A stretch of 64,000 bases of DNA from Sinotaia quadrata (lineage: Eukaryota > Mollusca > Gastropoda > Architaenioglossa > Viviparidae): assembly GCA_028829895.1 (NCBI GenBank), contig CM054182.1:63358379-63422378 (forward strand), written 5' to 3'. The notes below the pieces were generated by a model. That model ran no database searches and had not been told where the DNA came from. It worked only from the letters and a program-made list of their open reading frames with translations. Positions 1 through 13,559 of this stretch are shown piece after piece (positions within the stretch are counted from its first letter, which is position 1; every line of letters begins with the position of its first letter). The position numbers were made by a program, and so were the translations under genes.

Positions 1-2320
1 CACAGTAAGTATTGATTAAATAATGATCATCTCATTGCTTCATATAGCAGACAGGTCAAACGTGGTCAACGTCATTTTTGACGTGTGCATGACGTAGATT
101 GACACATGAGGTCTCGCCCTAAGCCATTTGAGTATTCAAAACAAAAACAAAACAAAAAATAGTAAATTCCGCTATTTGCACAAACAAGTTCATATAAACG
201 GAAAGCAAATTATGCGACTGGCGTCAGATTTGAGACACTAAAGCTTTCCGTTTTGCCCTAATACGCAGAAATGCTGAATTTAATTTGCTGGAAGATGCAA
301 TGCAGGGCGGGTGATGACGTTATCGTGGCCGGCAAGATACCTAAATTCTTCTCTTCTTTTTTGCTCTCATTTTTTTGTTTGTTTGTTTTTTGTTTTTTTT
401 TTTTTGTCACTTTCTTTTACTCTCTCTCTTCTCTCTCTCCCCTAGTCTTTTATTCTTTTCTTTCTGTTTCTTTATTCTTTCTCTTCTCCCTTCCCTCAAT
501 CTATCTATCTGTGAAGCAATATAAGGTGAATGCGACAATAGATGTTGGTATCGTGAATTTTCTCTTGGACTCTGCATCTGAGACATAAAAAAACAATCAT
601 GAAGCAACGTGACTGGTTACACACCAGACAGACCGATAAACAGAGATGGGCACATCCCAAGTTACACTCAGTCATGTCTCGACACTGTAGAGTGTAGACA
701 ATGTGTAAAATTAAACAGAAGAATCTGATGAACGCCCTACTGACTTCTGTAACAAAAGGGCAGATTAGAACCACTGCACAATAGAAACTGGGACCTAAAG
801 AGTAACTGGCTGGAATCAGATGCTAAATTCTTGGGATCAGTGGGTGTTAATAGAGTCCAACAGCATTGAAAAAAAAAAAGTGAGAACTGCTCAGTGTACG
901 TGTGTTTTCAAACATATGTCTGTGAAAAGCTGGAATGAGTGAAATAAACAAAGGTAAAGAAAATTAACAAGTAATTGAGTAAAATCTAGAAATTGCATAA
1001 AATGATAAACATTGAGATTTTCAAATTTAGAATCATCACTTTAAAAACGTCAGGACAGGGATGCAAATTGGACTTGAATCTAGTCATTAAGGTTCTTATT
1101 TTCCGACCTACTGCGGAAATAGTGCACATTTATTTTTGAGTAAATTATCTTGAGAGGAAAGAAGAACCATTTGAAGAATCTCAAATGGGACTCAGTGATG
1201 AAGACATTATAATAAAGAGAAGAATGAAAGGAACCTTGGTTACTAATTTTTTAAATGTAAACTACTGAAATAGATGGCAAAATGTGTTATGATATTCAGA
1301 AGACAAGAAAGATGGAAAAAAAAATTAAATATGCGTTTCTCTGTTTTATTTAATTTTTATTTTTTTTAAGTGAAGATAATGCAGTCTCGAAAATAAAACA
1401 GATGTATGTTTGAAATGCAGACTCTAAGCTTCGACACGGTTTTATTCAAATAGGAGCTCACAGGTAGGATTCCAACACTAGTGGAATTCTGTCTTTCAGG
1501 ACCCAAATATTCAGTTTAGGATCAAAAGAAAGATTCCATGATTTTCAAGGTTAGAATGAGATTGGCTTTTACACAATATAGCTTTCTATAGCAAAGATCC
1601 AAGGATTTTCGCTAAAGTAAGAAGGTGGTGGTGGCGAAAAAAACAAACTGCTGCGTCTTCAGGAGAGAGCATCGCACATCAAAGACTGTAGCTGTACACA
1701 CACATTTCTATTTCCTTTAAATGATGAAGAAAACTAAATATCTCCTGAGAACCGTGTGGAATATTCTCTAATAATCGAAGTTAGAGAAGAAAACTGTAGC
1801 TACCCATAAACTGAAAATGCGGACACTACATTGATGTAATAGAGTTAGCAAATCTATAATGCATTGACTTAACACATTTAACACACATCGCCATGACATG
1901 GAACAGAATTCTTGCCCTGTAGCTTAGTACATTGTAAACAATTTAATTCGTTTCTTTTAATTGCTAAAATAAAATTGCTGACGTTAGCAAGACCGTAATC
2001 AGAGTGTAAGTAGCAGTGAGATTTAGGTAAATGTTATTGTGGTTTCTTAAATGTTTCTTCAGTCGACAACTTTTCTCATAACTCTCTTGTAATGTAGGTA
2101 TCCCATGATACATCATTGTTAACTGTTTTGTCTTTAATTGTCAGTGGTTATCGCAACGGAAAGGTCAGGGGAGGGGGTTGCTCAGAGTTGTACCATTTAC
2201 AGATAGAGATCAATATGAATAATCACTAAATTAATTAAGGCCTCAAAATATACACACAGCTTCAGTAAATATGACGTTATTATTTATGTTATCCCTATAA
2301 TCCTCTAGTTTTATTCCTCT
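1..2320. other. Unique AT-rich DNA, no gene seen
   Basis: Both strands are broken by frequent stops. The only structured part is a pyrimidine-rich tract at about 346-512 (T runs, then TCTC). It opens a 105-codon frame made almost only of Phe, Leu and Ser, which is a composition artefact. Confidence 0.7.
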
Positions 2321-2689
2321 CCACAATCTCCATAATTAAAGAGTCAGTCGATTATTCCTCTCTACAATCGCCATAATTAAAGAGTCAGTCGATTATTCCT
2401 CTCTACAATCTCCATAATTAAAGAGTCAGTCGATTATTCCTCTCTGCAATCTTCATAAGATAAGAGTCAGTCGATTATTCCTCTCTGCAATCTCCATAAT
2501 TAAAAAGTCAGTCGATTATTCCTCTCTACAATCTCCATAATTAAAGAGTCAGTCGATTATTCCTCTCTACAATCTCCATAATTAAAGAGTCAGTCGATTA
2601 TTCCTCTCTACAATCTCCATAATTAAAGAGTCAGTCGATTATTCCTCTCCACAATCTCCATAATTAAAGAGTCAGTCGATTATTCCTCT
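2321..2689. repeat. Minisatellite, 41-bp unit, 9 copies
   Basis: Nine consecutive units keep an exact 41-bp period; each contains the core GAGTCAGTCGATTATTCCTC. Units differ by one to a few bases. The fourth is the most changed (CTTCATAAGATAAGAG). Confidence 0.95.
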
Positions 2690-3777
2690 CTGGTAAAATT
2701 GACGATTAAACTAATCTTTCCAATCAGTGACCGTTTAATTTTGCACATTTCAAAACTGTTTCTGTTGTTTCTTACTGTTTGTTTAAAGCGATCAAATGAA
2801 AAGGACGATTTAAAAAAAACAAATTCAACACATTTGGACATCAACCGATGTATTATGTACAGAAAATCAAAGACTCAGAGAACGGCTCATAAATATTTCT
2901 GTGAGCAAAGTATCAGGCATGAGAATGGATGACAAATACTGTCATGAGCTAAGCTGGAGACACAGGAGAAAGGCTTTTGATATACTGTTAAAGGCAAAGC
3001 TCACGATAAATAATACTTCTAAAACAGCAAAGTTTGCGACTTAAAAGAATGGCTGAAATACGACTACAAACAAAGCTTAAGATACAACAGATGGCCCACA
3101 AATACTGCTATAAAATAAAATGGCTGACAAATATCTCTATAAAATAAAATGAGTGACACAGACTAATGAATAAATTAGTGTAAATGTCAAGGTGTGTTCA
3201 GATGGGATTTGTGTGCTACAAGTATTTAAAAAATGTCGATTCCGATAAAACCGGGATAATTTCTCTACTCATATTTCGTTAGAAAACTTAAATGGTCATA
3301 GTTACAACGTTTCTCCGGGGTACGTTTACAGACTGCCATTAATCGGCTCCCTACCACGTGACACTGACCTGTAACCGTCACTAGCGGGCAGGGGCCAGCA
3401 CTTTATTAATCGATGATGGTCCAAAAGGACTTCTTAATTTGAAAATGCTGCCTTCCTGCCAAGGAATATATTGACTGAGCATTTCGTTTGCCTCGTACAA
3501 AATACACAAACACACACACACACACACACACAAAACAAAAAATAAAAATCCTCCAGCATAATATTCTTTCAGAGACTACAAGATTCAAATCAATGTTATA
3601 AGCCTACTGAACAACTCTACTAATAATACACTTATGCTCCTTTTTGTTTTGTTTCGTCAAAATCAACTCAATTCAAAACTGTTTGTATGCAAGCGCGTTC
3701 TTTCATTTCTCAGGTGGACTGCATTACAAATGCATCTCCCTTCGGTTTAAAAGCTAATTTCTCTTATTTCAACAGCA
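2690..3777. other. Unique DNA with two short repeats
   Basis: Contains a pair of 29-bp direct repeats (3091-3119 and 3120-3148, ending CTATAAAATAAA) and a short (CA)n tract at 3510-3532. No gene recognised. Confidence 0.7.
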
Positions 3778-3939
3778 AGATTCTATCGCTATGAACAGGT
3801 AGATTCCATTTTTGTGAACGACCAGAATCTACCTCTGTGAACAAGTAGATTTGTTGTTTGTGAACAGTTAGATTCTATCGTTGTGAACAAGTACATTCAC
3901 CATTTATGAGCAGATAGATTCTATGATTATGAACATACC
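3778..3939. repeat. Degenerate 23-bp minisatellite, about 7 copies
   Basis: Units follow the pattern AGATTCTATCGTTGTGAACA plus three bases. Period is 23 bp, one unit 24 bp, and divergence between units is high. Confidence 0.85.
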
Positions 3940-4633
3940 GATTCATCGGATGTAAAGAGGCAAATTTCATGACTGCAAAAATTAAATTTGCGAATTAACT
4001 TAACAGAAATCAGTAACATTTCCATAAATGAAAGATTTAGTATAGCCTAACAGGAGCCTAATAAATATAAAAATGGAGGTAGGGGGGGGGTACTATGGAA
4101 GGGATAGGTGGTGGTGGTGGTGGGAGGAATGGTTTCAATAAAATTCACATCTGCGATATAATTTACAGCAGTTAATGACATTTCGGTATCCTCTATGCTC
4201 GCTAGTGTTGAAGAGGATACAGAATATGACAGATGGGTATATGTGTCAAAGGGAACAGAGAGTGGACAGGAATGGTTTCAGTAAACTTCCGGTCCGCTTG
4301 ACTTTGAAATCTCAGACCACCGTTTAACGATACAGCAGCACAGACCCAAAAGAGCGGGGGATCTGGCAGTTTCTGAGCCCGCTGATCCATTCCAATGTGG
4401 CCAGGGCATAGTTAAGTCGGAACACTTCGTTTTGTCATCGATCACATCCCGTTGGCAATTTTTTCACGTAAGTTGCCTGAGATAACAAGATTATCTCATT
4501 CCCAAACCCATAACTCGAGGAAAATTCTTTATCTGACTTTGGAATGTCAAGAATTTAAAGTGGACGGCGTCGGTTGCTAGGAATTGAATATAATGAGCGT
4601 GAGGTGTTCGCGGAGTAGCTATGAGGAGGCGTC
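3940..4633. other. Unique DNA, no gene seen
   Basis: Holds a G9 run at 4082-4090 and a GGT trinucleotide tract near 4108-4123. A 62-codon minus frame (4202-4390) matches nothing I know. Confidence 0.65.
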
Positions 4634-5545
4634 TAAGATAAGAGTTAGGTAAGGTTTTAGTTTAACTTGTCATAAGGTTTTAGGCTTGGCAAACTTGATT
4701 AGCTTTAGAGTCTTAATAAGCGTTAGATTAACTAGATCTGGAAGGTTTCAGCTTATCATAATAAGATTTTCAGACTAGCTAATCTCGGTAATGTTTTACA
4801 CACGTAGCATTGGTACGGTTCAGATTTACTAAGCTCGATAAGTTTTTCGGTACCTAGATTCAATAAAGTATTAGATCTACTTCAAAAGGCTGCAGACTAG
4901 CTAGACTATAAGGTTTTAAACTTTCAGAATAAGTAGATCCAATCAGGTTTTAGTTTAACTAAATTCGATAAGATTTTTTACTATTTCAATTGAATAATGT
5001 CTTAAACTAATTAGATTTGGAAAGGTTATATATTAACTAGACTCAAGTCTTAAAATTTTAGACTAAGTAGATTGGATAAGGTTTTAGACTAGATGTGTTT
5101 TACACTAATTAGTTTTGGTAAGGACTTTAACTAACAAGCCCAGATAAAGTTTTAGACTAACATTGTTCGATAAGGATTTTGGCTACTTAGACTCAACAAA
5201 GTTTGAGGCTAATTACTCTAGATATGGTTTAGGCGAGACTTGATAAATGTTTAGATTACTAGACTCACTCGACATAACTTGAACTAGACCCGAACAGATT
5301 TTAGATTAACTAGCGTCCCAAAGGTTAGTTACTTTTGATAAATTATTAGACTAAATAGACTTGATATATACACATAAGGTTTTAGACTTAACTAGAGTCG
5401 ATTAAGACTAAATAGACTTGATAAGGTCAATATAAGGTTTTAGACTTAACTAGAGTCGATTAAGCTTTAGACTAAATAGACTTGATAAGGTCTACATAAG
5501 GTTTTAGATAAAGCTTTAGACTAGACTCGAACGCCAAAATGGTTT
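4634..5545. repeat. Long, highly degenerate array, ~25-31 bp unit
   Basis: About 0.9 kb in which phrases such as GATAAGGTTTTAGACTAA and CTAGACTCGATAAG recur with irregular spacing, roughly 30 decayed copies. Within it, about 5378-5510 forms a younger higher-order repeat of roughly 60-65 bp (TAAGGTTTTAGACTTAACTA recurs). Confidence 0.8.
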
Positions 5546-5660
5546 CTTAATTTTTTATAGATTTTATAAGACTTTAGAGGAACTTAATTAGATCAGATTT
5601 ATCAGTAACTACATTCAATTAAGAATTCATTCTATCAAATTAAAAAGTATGGTTTAGCTA

Positions 5661-5663
<3 letters not shown>

Positions 5664-5744
<81 letters not shown>

Positions 5745-5753
5745 ACACACACA
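5664..5753. repeat. (CA)n microsatellite
   Basis: Near-perfect CA dinucleotide tract with one T interruption, followed by a short AT-alternating run near 5770-5784. Confidence 0.97.
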
Positions 5754-5849
5754 TCTCATATACAAATGTGATATATATATATATGTATGTCAAATTTCTC
5801 TCTGAACCTATTTAAAGTTTTAGACTGTTAAAATGTCAGGTTGCATTGT

Positions 5850-6095
5850 TTCGGGCCCATGGAGCTCAAAGGGGCCCCATGAAGGGGAAAAGTTAAAAAA
5901 AATTACAAAACCAAATTTTTAAAAAGAAAAACAATATTGTATAAATACTGTATTCTCTCTGTGTATAAGAAAACCGCCTTGTAGGCTTGTTTGACAACCT
6001 ATGAAAAAGTACACGTGTGTTGAACTGTGTATAAGGGCCCACACACCCACTTTGTATCGGGCCCGGACTTTCTCTCAGCGGCCCTATTCTGGGTA
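5850..6095. mobile_element. Possible hAT-like non-autonomous element remnant
   Basis: A GGGCCC-rich island stands out in AT-rich DNA: GGGCCC with GGGGCCCC at 5853-5880, and GGGCCC twice at 6027-6064. On the minus strand the right side reads CAGAATAGGGCCGCTGAGAG, which resembles ends of hAT-family elements. No clear matching left terminus or 8-bp target duplication was found, so this is weak. Confidence 0.22.
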
Positions 6096-6557
6096 ATTAT
6101 GATGTAGATATAAAATCTAATTAAATTATAACGCAAGTCTTGGAGCTGCGAGCAACAAAGTTGAACGTAATGCGTGACACGACAACATTCGTAACATATC
6201 GTTAAATGAGATAAAATGTTGTTTAAGAAAGCAAGAACGCTATAAATTCTCCAAAACAAAGACAAGCAGCTAGTACTGAAAGAGGTAACTCCCATGTTTT
6301 AAATTTAGTTATGGAGGCGGTTCAAAGTATCGCGTGTTTGCGTGTGGCTTTTTGAAGTTGGGGCAATATTAGTGTGTGCGGCCTCGAATCCAATGCAGAT
6401 ACCCCCGTACATTTGAGAGTATTAGTATAAACTCACATTCCTTAGATGCCTGACATACCCAGATGAACTAATATGTGCAGCTTGCTTAATGCTATAACTT
6501 TCCACGCGAGATCAAAAATCATCAAATTTATTTGAATATCGCAATCTCTACTAATCG

Positions 6558-6559
<2 letters not shown>
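6096..6559. other. Unique DNA, no gene seen
   Basis: Low-complexity-free sequence without convincing coding frames. Confidence 0.6.

Positions 6560-6641
<82 letters not shown>
6560..6641. repeat. (TG)n microsatellite
   Basis: Perfect TG tract of about 41 repeats. It creates an artefactual Cys-Val frame. Confidence 0.98.
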
Positions 6642-6643
<2 letters not shown>

Positions 6644-7285
6644 GCACGCGCGCATAAAAAATGCTACACATCAAGTCATTAACATTTCTATTTATTTACT
6701 GATAATTCTTAGATTAAAATTCTTTTACAGTAAAGAAAGAAAGCAAACAACCCACCCACCCCAAACCGTCAACAACTCAAAACATATATTTTCCTTTAAA
6801 ATGTATTAACTTATTCAAAATTATTTACATTATTGACTTGATGAAAGAATAATACAACAAAATCACATCAGGTCATGCATTCTGAAGTGGAAAAAGGATA
6901 GGCCAACTTCTAGATGTACATTTTAAAATGTACGTAGCCTCAAAAGCGTGTAACACCCTGATGGGAGGACAGTTGACAAAGGTCTTAGGTGTCTCAAATA
7001 GATACATTTTAAAGTCAAATGATCCTAGGGCGAGTTGTTCGATTAAGACTGACTTCTTTCCACTAAAATGATTCCATAAAACATCTGTGCATGTTTTTGC
7101 TCATTTAGACTAAAAGTTTGAGATCAAACAGGACGTTAGTTGCTGCAGTTCAACCTGCAGTACATTTTTTTTTAATTTTTATGGCAGAAATATTTTGTCT
7201 TTGCTGACTAAGGCTAAGTTTAATATTAACAGTAGCACGTGTGCTGCAGATGGCAATCGCTTCAATTTGACTGTTTTTGGTTACA
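6642..7285. other. Unique AT-rich DNA
   Basis: No gene or repeat seen. Confidence 0.6.
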
Positions 7286-7769
7286 CTGTTCGCTGTAACA
7301 TTAAGTTTTTCTTATCTTTAGCGGACTGTTCGCTGTAACATTAAGTTTTTTTTTATCTTTTGCGGACTGTTCGTTGTGGTATTAAGTTTGACTTTCGCTG
7401 TAACAGCAAATTTGACTTATTTTCTGCACGCTGTTCACTGAAACATTTGGTTTGAAAGTAATTTGTGTGTATTGTTCGTCGTAACATTTAGTTTTGAGCT
7501 ATTTTATGTTTGCTGTTCGTTGTAACATTTAGTTTTGAGCTATTTTATGTTTGCTGTTCGTTGTAACATTTAGTTTTGAGCTATTTTATGTTTGCTGTTC
7601 GTCATAACATTTAGTTTTGAGCTATTTTATGTTTGCTGTTCGTCGTATCATTTAGTTTTGAGCTATTTTATGTTTGCTGTTCGTTGTAACATTTAGTTTT
7701 GAGCTATTTTATGTTTGCTGTTCGTCGTAACATTTAGTTTTGAGCTATTTTATGTTTGCTGTTCGTTGT
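7286..7769. repeat. Minisatellite, 41-bp unit, about 12 copies
   Basis: From 7474 the unit (ACATTTAGTTTTGAGCTATT plus 21 bases including CTGTTCGT) repeats at exactly 41 bp for seven copies plus a partial. The 5' portion (7286-7473) carries older, diverged units, one of them shortened. Confidence 0.95.
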
Positions 7770-8868
7770 TTTTCAATCAGTAAGCTAAACTTTGCTTGAT
7801 GTAACGAAAGGACTCAACAAATTTAAGACTTGATTAAGAGGGTTAACATGAGTTTTTTATGTAGGCACTATACGAATGAGATAACCTTATATAAAGGTTA
7901 TTTATAAAGATTATTGCTGACATTTATTGAATGTTGGCGTACACTAGTAGTTTTTATTCTCAACAAAATACTGCCAGCTGAGTCAACTTGTGGTAAATGT
8001 TAAATTGTCCTACTTCCATGACGTAGTGGTCAATACTAAGAAAGGATTAATTTTTATTCTTCTTTCTTGATACTGATAACCTTTAATATGTAACAAATTG
8101 TGAGTGTGTGTGTGTGGGGGGGGGGGGTAAGATTAAGAACCCTTTGTGCATCGATGGGAGTTCACTTCTATCTACAGGATATTTATAGCACACGACCTAG
8201 TCAACATGAAACTACATCTGACAGTAAAGTCGCCACAACAATGCGCCATTAGCGATTTTCTACCCTGAAAAGATTACCATTGAAAAAAATTTAAGTGGAG
8301 GGGTAAGGAGGAGGGGTGGAGAAGAGAACTTATTTTAATCTGCATACGCAAGTCATTCGAGGGACTTGTCATCGACAAAGAATTTTATTGAATATTCATG
8401 ACTGTCACTTTAAAAAATCTTATTTCTTTTCTACCTGTAAGACAACCCACCACCACACCACCACCATACGTCATTGCTGCTAGGATAAAGAAGTCGGGTT
8501 GACAAAGGGGGGTATGTAGAGGGTGAAGGGGGTCAAAGTCCTTATTGCCTGATGTATGTCACTCTTCCTTGCCTGCTATTTGATTCTAACACCTGCCCAT
8601 TGCTGCCTGCCAGCAATTTCTTTTTCGCTTGCAGCGGTCGAGGAGCGTTGTCCTCTTGTCTGGTCTTAGATCCATATACGTGTTGCATCCAGATTTGTGT
8701 ATAACCCTGAAATGCACAGCTCCGTGTGTGGCAATGTGATCACACATTGTGCCCCTTGTGTCTAGAATACTAATCAAGGTTTAATAAGTAAATTTGAATA
8801 TGTTCAAGTCATGCCAGTGGAAACATAAATTTACTCACAAACACGCATGTTTAACACCTGCAGACAGT

Positions 8869-8870
<2 letters not shown>
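7770..8870. other. Unique DNA with a G12 homopolymer
   Basis: (GT)n then G12 at 8104-8127, and short CCA-rich runs near 8450. No gene seen. Confidence 0.65.

Positions 8871-8940
<70 letters not shown>
8871..8940. repeat. (CA)n microsatellite
   Basis: Perfect CA tract of 35 repeats. Confidence 0.98.
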
Positions 8941-8944
<4 letters not shown>

Positions 8945-9132
8945 TTCATAAAGTCACAAAAACACAGACATAGACACTTAACTATTCATTAGCTTATGGT
9001 AAGTTAACTGACTGATAAAGAAAGAATGGACTTAAAATAGTTCGTACATGTTTGCTATTGATCTATGATTTGAATTGGAAAATACTTTATGCAACTGAGC
9101 CATTATTTCAATGTTCACTAATTTGATTATGT

Positions 9133-9320
9133 TGAACATTATATTTATGAATTTTAATTGGTGCTATATTTCTTATGCTGCATGTGTATTGGGCTAATGA
9201 ATATTGTTGCAGGCTTTGTAAGTTCAGAATGTTTGTTAGAGAGAAAGGAGTTTAGAGATGAAATATGCCTGAAAATTATCGCTGCCTTAATTTGACGTTT
9301 GCAGTGAAGAAGGTGCCTTT
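9133..9320 (+). mobile_element. Dispersed repeat, copy 1 (LTR-end-like)
   Basis: The block with TGTATTGGGCTAATGAATAT and GTTGCAGG is also found at about 63407-63590 (+) and 20160-20375 (-). Alignment by eye extends for about 170-190 bp in all three, with many substitutions. In the third copy the shared core carries AATAAA followed by a GTTG-rich stretch, as in the polyadenylation region of an LTR or in a retroposed 3' UTR. The family name is unknown. Confidence 0.5.
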
Positions 9321-12265
9321 CATTTTTGATGTTTTGATCCACTTTAGACTGAAGTGACTATTGTACTATACTGGATCATGTTGGTGTGTGAATCCAGCAT
9401 TGTCATCGAACTTATCAGTAAACATTTTGCTCTAAGTTGATTATTTTGAGTTCCATTGAGAGCCAAATACAGCGAAAATTAAGGTTGACTTTGGTCTCGA
9501 GAATTCACAAAAGTTTCTTGACCATTCATTGTCATTTACTGAGTAGTTCACATGAAAATTCTAGAATACCCCACCTGATGTGCTTTGATAGCACATGTGA
9601 AGTTCTGGAAAGTTCTCTATTTTGTGCTTTGTGAGTGCATTGAAGATTCTGGAACAGTTGTGTAAAATACCTAGAAGGGTATGTTGGATCATCGCCAAAT
9701 AAGAAAGATAGTGGCTTGTTGCAAACCATGTGATTGTGAACAAGTGCCAGTGACAGCTGCCAACATTGAAAAGGTTATGTACATTGACTAAAATTATATC
9801 TCTGAAACTCCACTCTCATCTCTATGATGAAATTAAGTTCATGAACTTTATATACATTATATGTTAATTTGACTGCTGATGTCTATGCTAGGATGAACTG
9901 AACGATTGTCTAGCGTCAATCGTACATTCTTGTGAAATAATATAAATGACAACGCTCTTTTGATTTTATTCATATGTTATATATATATATATGTTATATG
10001 TTGATTTAATAATTTTATTGTTAAATTAATTAACCTACTTGTGCACATATTAAATTTATGTTGGAATAATAGTGGGTGGATGTGGGTTTGTTAAAAATCA
10101 ATAAAATACGGATTTTTATTCCTCTGAATGAATATTAATCATTACGAGTGGCGATTGCCCAGAGGTGTTACAGTTTGTTTGCGCTTTTTCGAACAGACAA
10201 GAAAACGTCAATGTTCGCACAGAACAGTATATAAATTCGTCAAACAAGTGTTGCCTTGACATTAAGTCAGAATTGAGTATGGACACTGGAATTTGCAGCT
10301 AAGTAGCGCCATTGCTTTGATGTGCACACATATTTTAGTTGAAACAATGAATATGACTGGATTAACTTGAAATGTGATTTGCCACACCCACATGCATTCA
10401 TAGCTGTAGTCCATATAGTTGAGAAATATTTTTGATGAAGTCACCACTAACTATACCGTATTCGGTATCTGGTGGGTTAAAAGTTGAGCATGTTCAACCC
10501 TTACATTTTCACAAATAATTCAATAGTTTCACAAGTAACTCAAGTATAATATTATATTAATTAAAGAGATATTTTTTCAATATTACAATTGCATCATGCA
10601 ATTCTTTACGTTGGTTCCCCCCCCCACCCCCCTTTTTTTTTAATCGTCGAGAGGAATAAACAAACCAAATAAAATGTTTGGTGTGGACGTTTTCATGCGA
10701 TTGACAGAAAGAATTACGTTCGATATTTTAAAAGAAATAAATATTGTCACACTCCCAATCACTAATACTCAAGCGCACACATGCACATACATACACATAC
10801 ACCTGTAAAAGATCGATCCATCACACAACCGATATATAACATACTATATTATTAACTTATTTATTACACGTGGCATACTAAACACGTCACACCTGAGAGT
10901 GGGCTGCAGCTTGAACTCAGGCAAAGGGCAGAATTAAGAAATGTGAAACAACAATCTGTTGTAAGTAGAGCTTAGCTTTGAAATTAGCAATTGTAGCAAC
11001 ATCCCTTTACGAAATTGAGAGTCGACCATTTAAAAAAAAAAGTCCTCAAGCGACAAAAGTCTCCACAAACTAGCACGAACGCGAGCAAATTAGATCTGGA
11101 GTCACGCCACTGCGCACTCTTCCACAGGGTCGAGAACTCTTGAGTGAACCTCAACGCGTGGGCCGCCGTCAGAGCACACCGTCAAGTTAAACGAGTGCTT
11201 AAGGATAATTCTCAGCTCACAGAGGTTGTCCTTGTTTCTTCTTTTTTTAAATAAAAATCTTACTTATTATTTACATGTATTTTAACCACGCTTGTATTTC
11301 CCTTGACGTAGGCTAAAAGATCTCTTGGAGTAATAGTTCCTTTTCTGCGTCATTCCACATCCGCCCGACTGGGCGCAAAGAGAGAGAGAGGGCGCCGGGG
11401 GGGGGGGGGTAATGACTGAGGAAAGGGTGAAAAGGTATGAATCTCCAGAAGGCCAGTGCATATAATAAAATTGTTTTGGTTTGTGTTTTTTGTTTTTATT
11501 ATTCTGGGAGAGAGCAATACAATTAAAAATTTTTTCGAGGTCAATGAAACTGTTTTCAGCTTGCACATTATGTTTCTATTAAACTGAAGCTGAGTATAAT
11601 AAAGAAAAGAATAACATAGAGAAAGAGAGATACTTAAAAACAAACTGTTGCTATAGGTTCACCTAAGTGCGTAATGGTCTTAGTTCTCCAAATCCGCCCT
11701 AAGGTTTTTTCGCCCTTTCCTCAGTCATAGAAAGACGTGTGAGGTCACAAGCGGCATTTCAGTTTTATAAAAGTGTAAAGTTTACCAGTGCCAAAGGTAT
11801 TTCAACACTTTTGAAAAAAAAAATGTTATCAAAGACAAGGGAAGTAACTCTGAATAATCCGTTACCTGATGGTTATACCTCTTTCGGCTCTTTTACCTAA
11901 GTGGTCCGTAACTACTGCAGTGGTACATGTAAATTATTTCCCTTGACAAGGGGAATACGCGTCCGGGTGGATCTGTAGTGCACATTATGAATACATATTT
12001 CTAAAGAAGTCGGGAGTGTGTAGAAGGAAAAGTAAATTGGTTGTAGATTTGAGGCTAAAAGACAAAGGAAGACATTTTTGCTTGGACTGAAAAAAATTGC
12101 CACATGCCGTCAAAAGTAATTAAAATACGATAAATGATGCATGAATCCTTAAACTTTCTCTTAAAATTGCAAAAGTGTACATTTTGCAAAAATATAAAAG
12201 TCTTCAAATGTAGGTAAAACACGTATAACGGCTCGGGGGTGTGGGGTGTCCTTAGTTAATTCCAT
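9321..12265. other. Unique AT-rich DNA, no gene seen
   Basis: About 2.9 kb without a supported gene. It holds an AT-alternating stretch near 9975-9993, C9 at 10617-10625 beside a T8 run, and G13 at 11397-11409. Short frames at 9437-9743 and 11282-11643 show no recognisable protein. Confidence 0.65.
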
Positions 12266-12340
<75 letters not shown>

Positions 12341-12342
12341 GT
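12266..12342. repeat. (TG)n microsatellite
   Basis: TG tract with one TTT and one GC interruption. Confidence 0.97.
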
Positions 12343-13386
12343 CTATCTCGGCATGAATACCAATTTATGAGTACGGCAGATTTTAAAAAGACACTTAATC
12401 TTCACTTTAAGGAATAAAATAGTCAGCTAAGGAACTTTCCCTGTGGAGTATTTTTTTAAAATCATGTGAAGGTATCTAGTTTGGTCCCCCCCCCCCTCAA
12501 GTGTCAAGATGTATTTATTCAGAAAGGAATGATGGTGGTCGATGTTCTAATTGTGAGCGGTTATCCACTGTCGTTCACCAAATTTCTTGTCATTAGGCTA
12601 TGTTGGGACTGGCGTTTGGTGCAGACTGAAAGAGGACGCCAGCTTCTCATAAGAGGAACGAGTTTAGGTCTATCTTCAGGCAAAAATCGAGAGCTATTTC
12701 CTTCCCTACACTTTAATATCTGTTCTAGAAATCAGCAAAAGCTGGAAGCGGAGGTTAAATCCTAATCTAACAAACAGAGGTCAAGTAGGTGACCCAAGAT
12801 GGCGCGTAAATGGAGTCGATTGTGGCATGCCACCTACAGCCGGTTTCATCGTTACGCTATTTTATTTAAATCACAAATTTAAAGAGATATAAACCTACTT
12901 TAAAGGAATATTACATCATGGGTCTTTATGCTAATCCTTTTGCCACTTTCACTGTGAGAAACCTACGTCATAAACTAGCACTCACTCACTAGCTTGGCTG
13001 TCGACCCACACCTCCAGTGGGCGTTTGTAATGAAGGTAAGGCCTGCACTTTCATTCGAGCTGTGTAGTCAAAGGTTTCAGTTTGGGGGGAAAAAATGCAG
13101 TCGTGTGCTTCTTTAACAAAAGTTGTTGTGCTTTTAACACCGGTGAGCGCGATTTTGTGAGTGTGACGTGAAAATGTAATTTCCAGTGTAAGCGCGCAGT
13201 CAGCGAAAACTTTCCAATATTCTGTTCAAACGGTGCAGAAAAGACGATAAATATCTTTCTAATATGTAGATTTCATGTTTTATTTGAGTAAACTGCTGAC
13301 AGTGATTTCTACTGAGATAATTCTGCTCCAATGAAAATTTATTTCTAATGGCAAGAGTGTATGACTAGACAAGTTGCCACGGAAAG
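12343..13386. other. Unique DNA, no gene seen
   Basis: C11 run at 12486-12496. A 99-codon plus frame (12466-12765) has no recognisable domain and starts beside the C run. Confidence 0.6.
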
Positions 13387-13476
<90 letters not shown>

Positions 13477-13477
13477 C

Positions 13478-13559
<82 letters not shown>
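13387..13559. repeat. (GATA)n microsatellite
   Basis: About 43 tetranucleotide repeats with a single GACA variant. Followed at 13590-13660 by related GGCA, GACA and GATA runs. Confidence 0.98.

Noticed and set aside
271..588. 105-codon Phe/Leu/Ser frame
   Set aside because: Created by a polypyrimidine tract, not by coding constraint.
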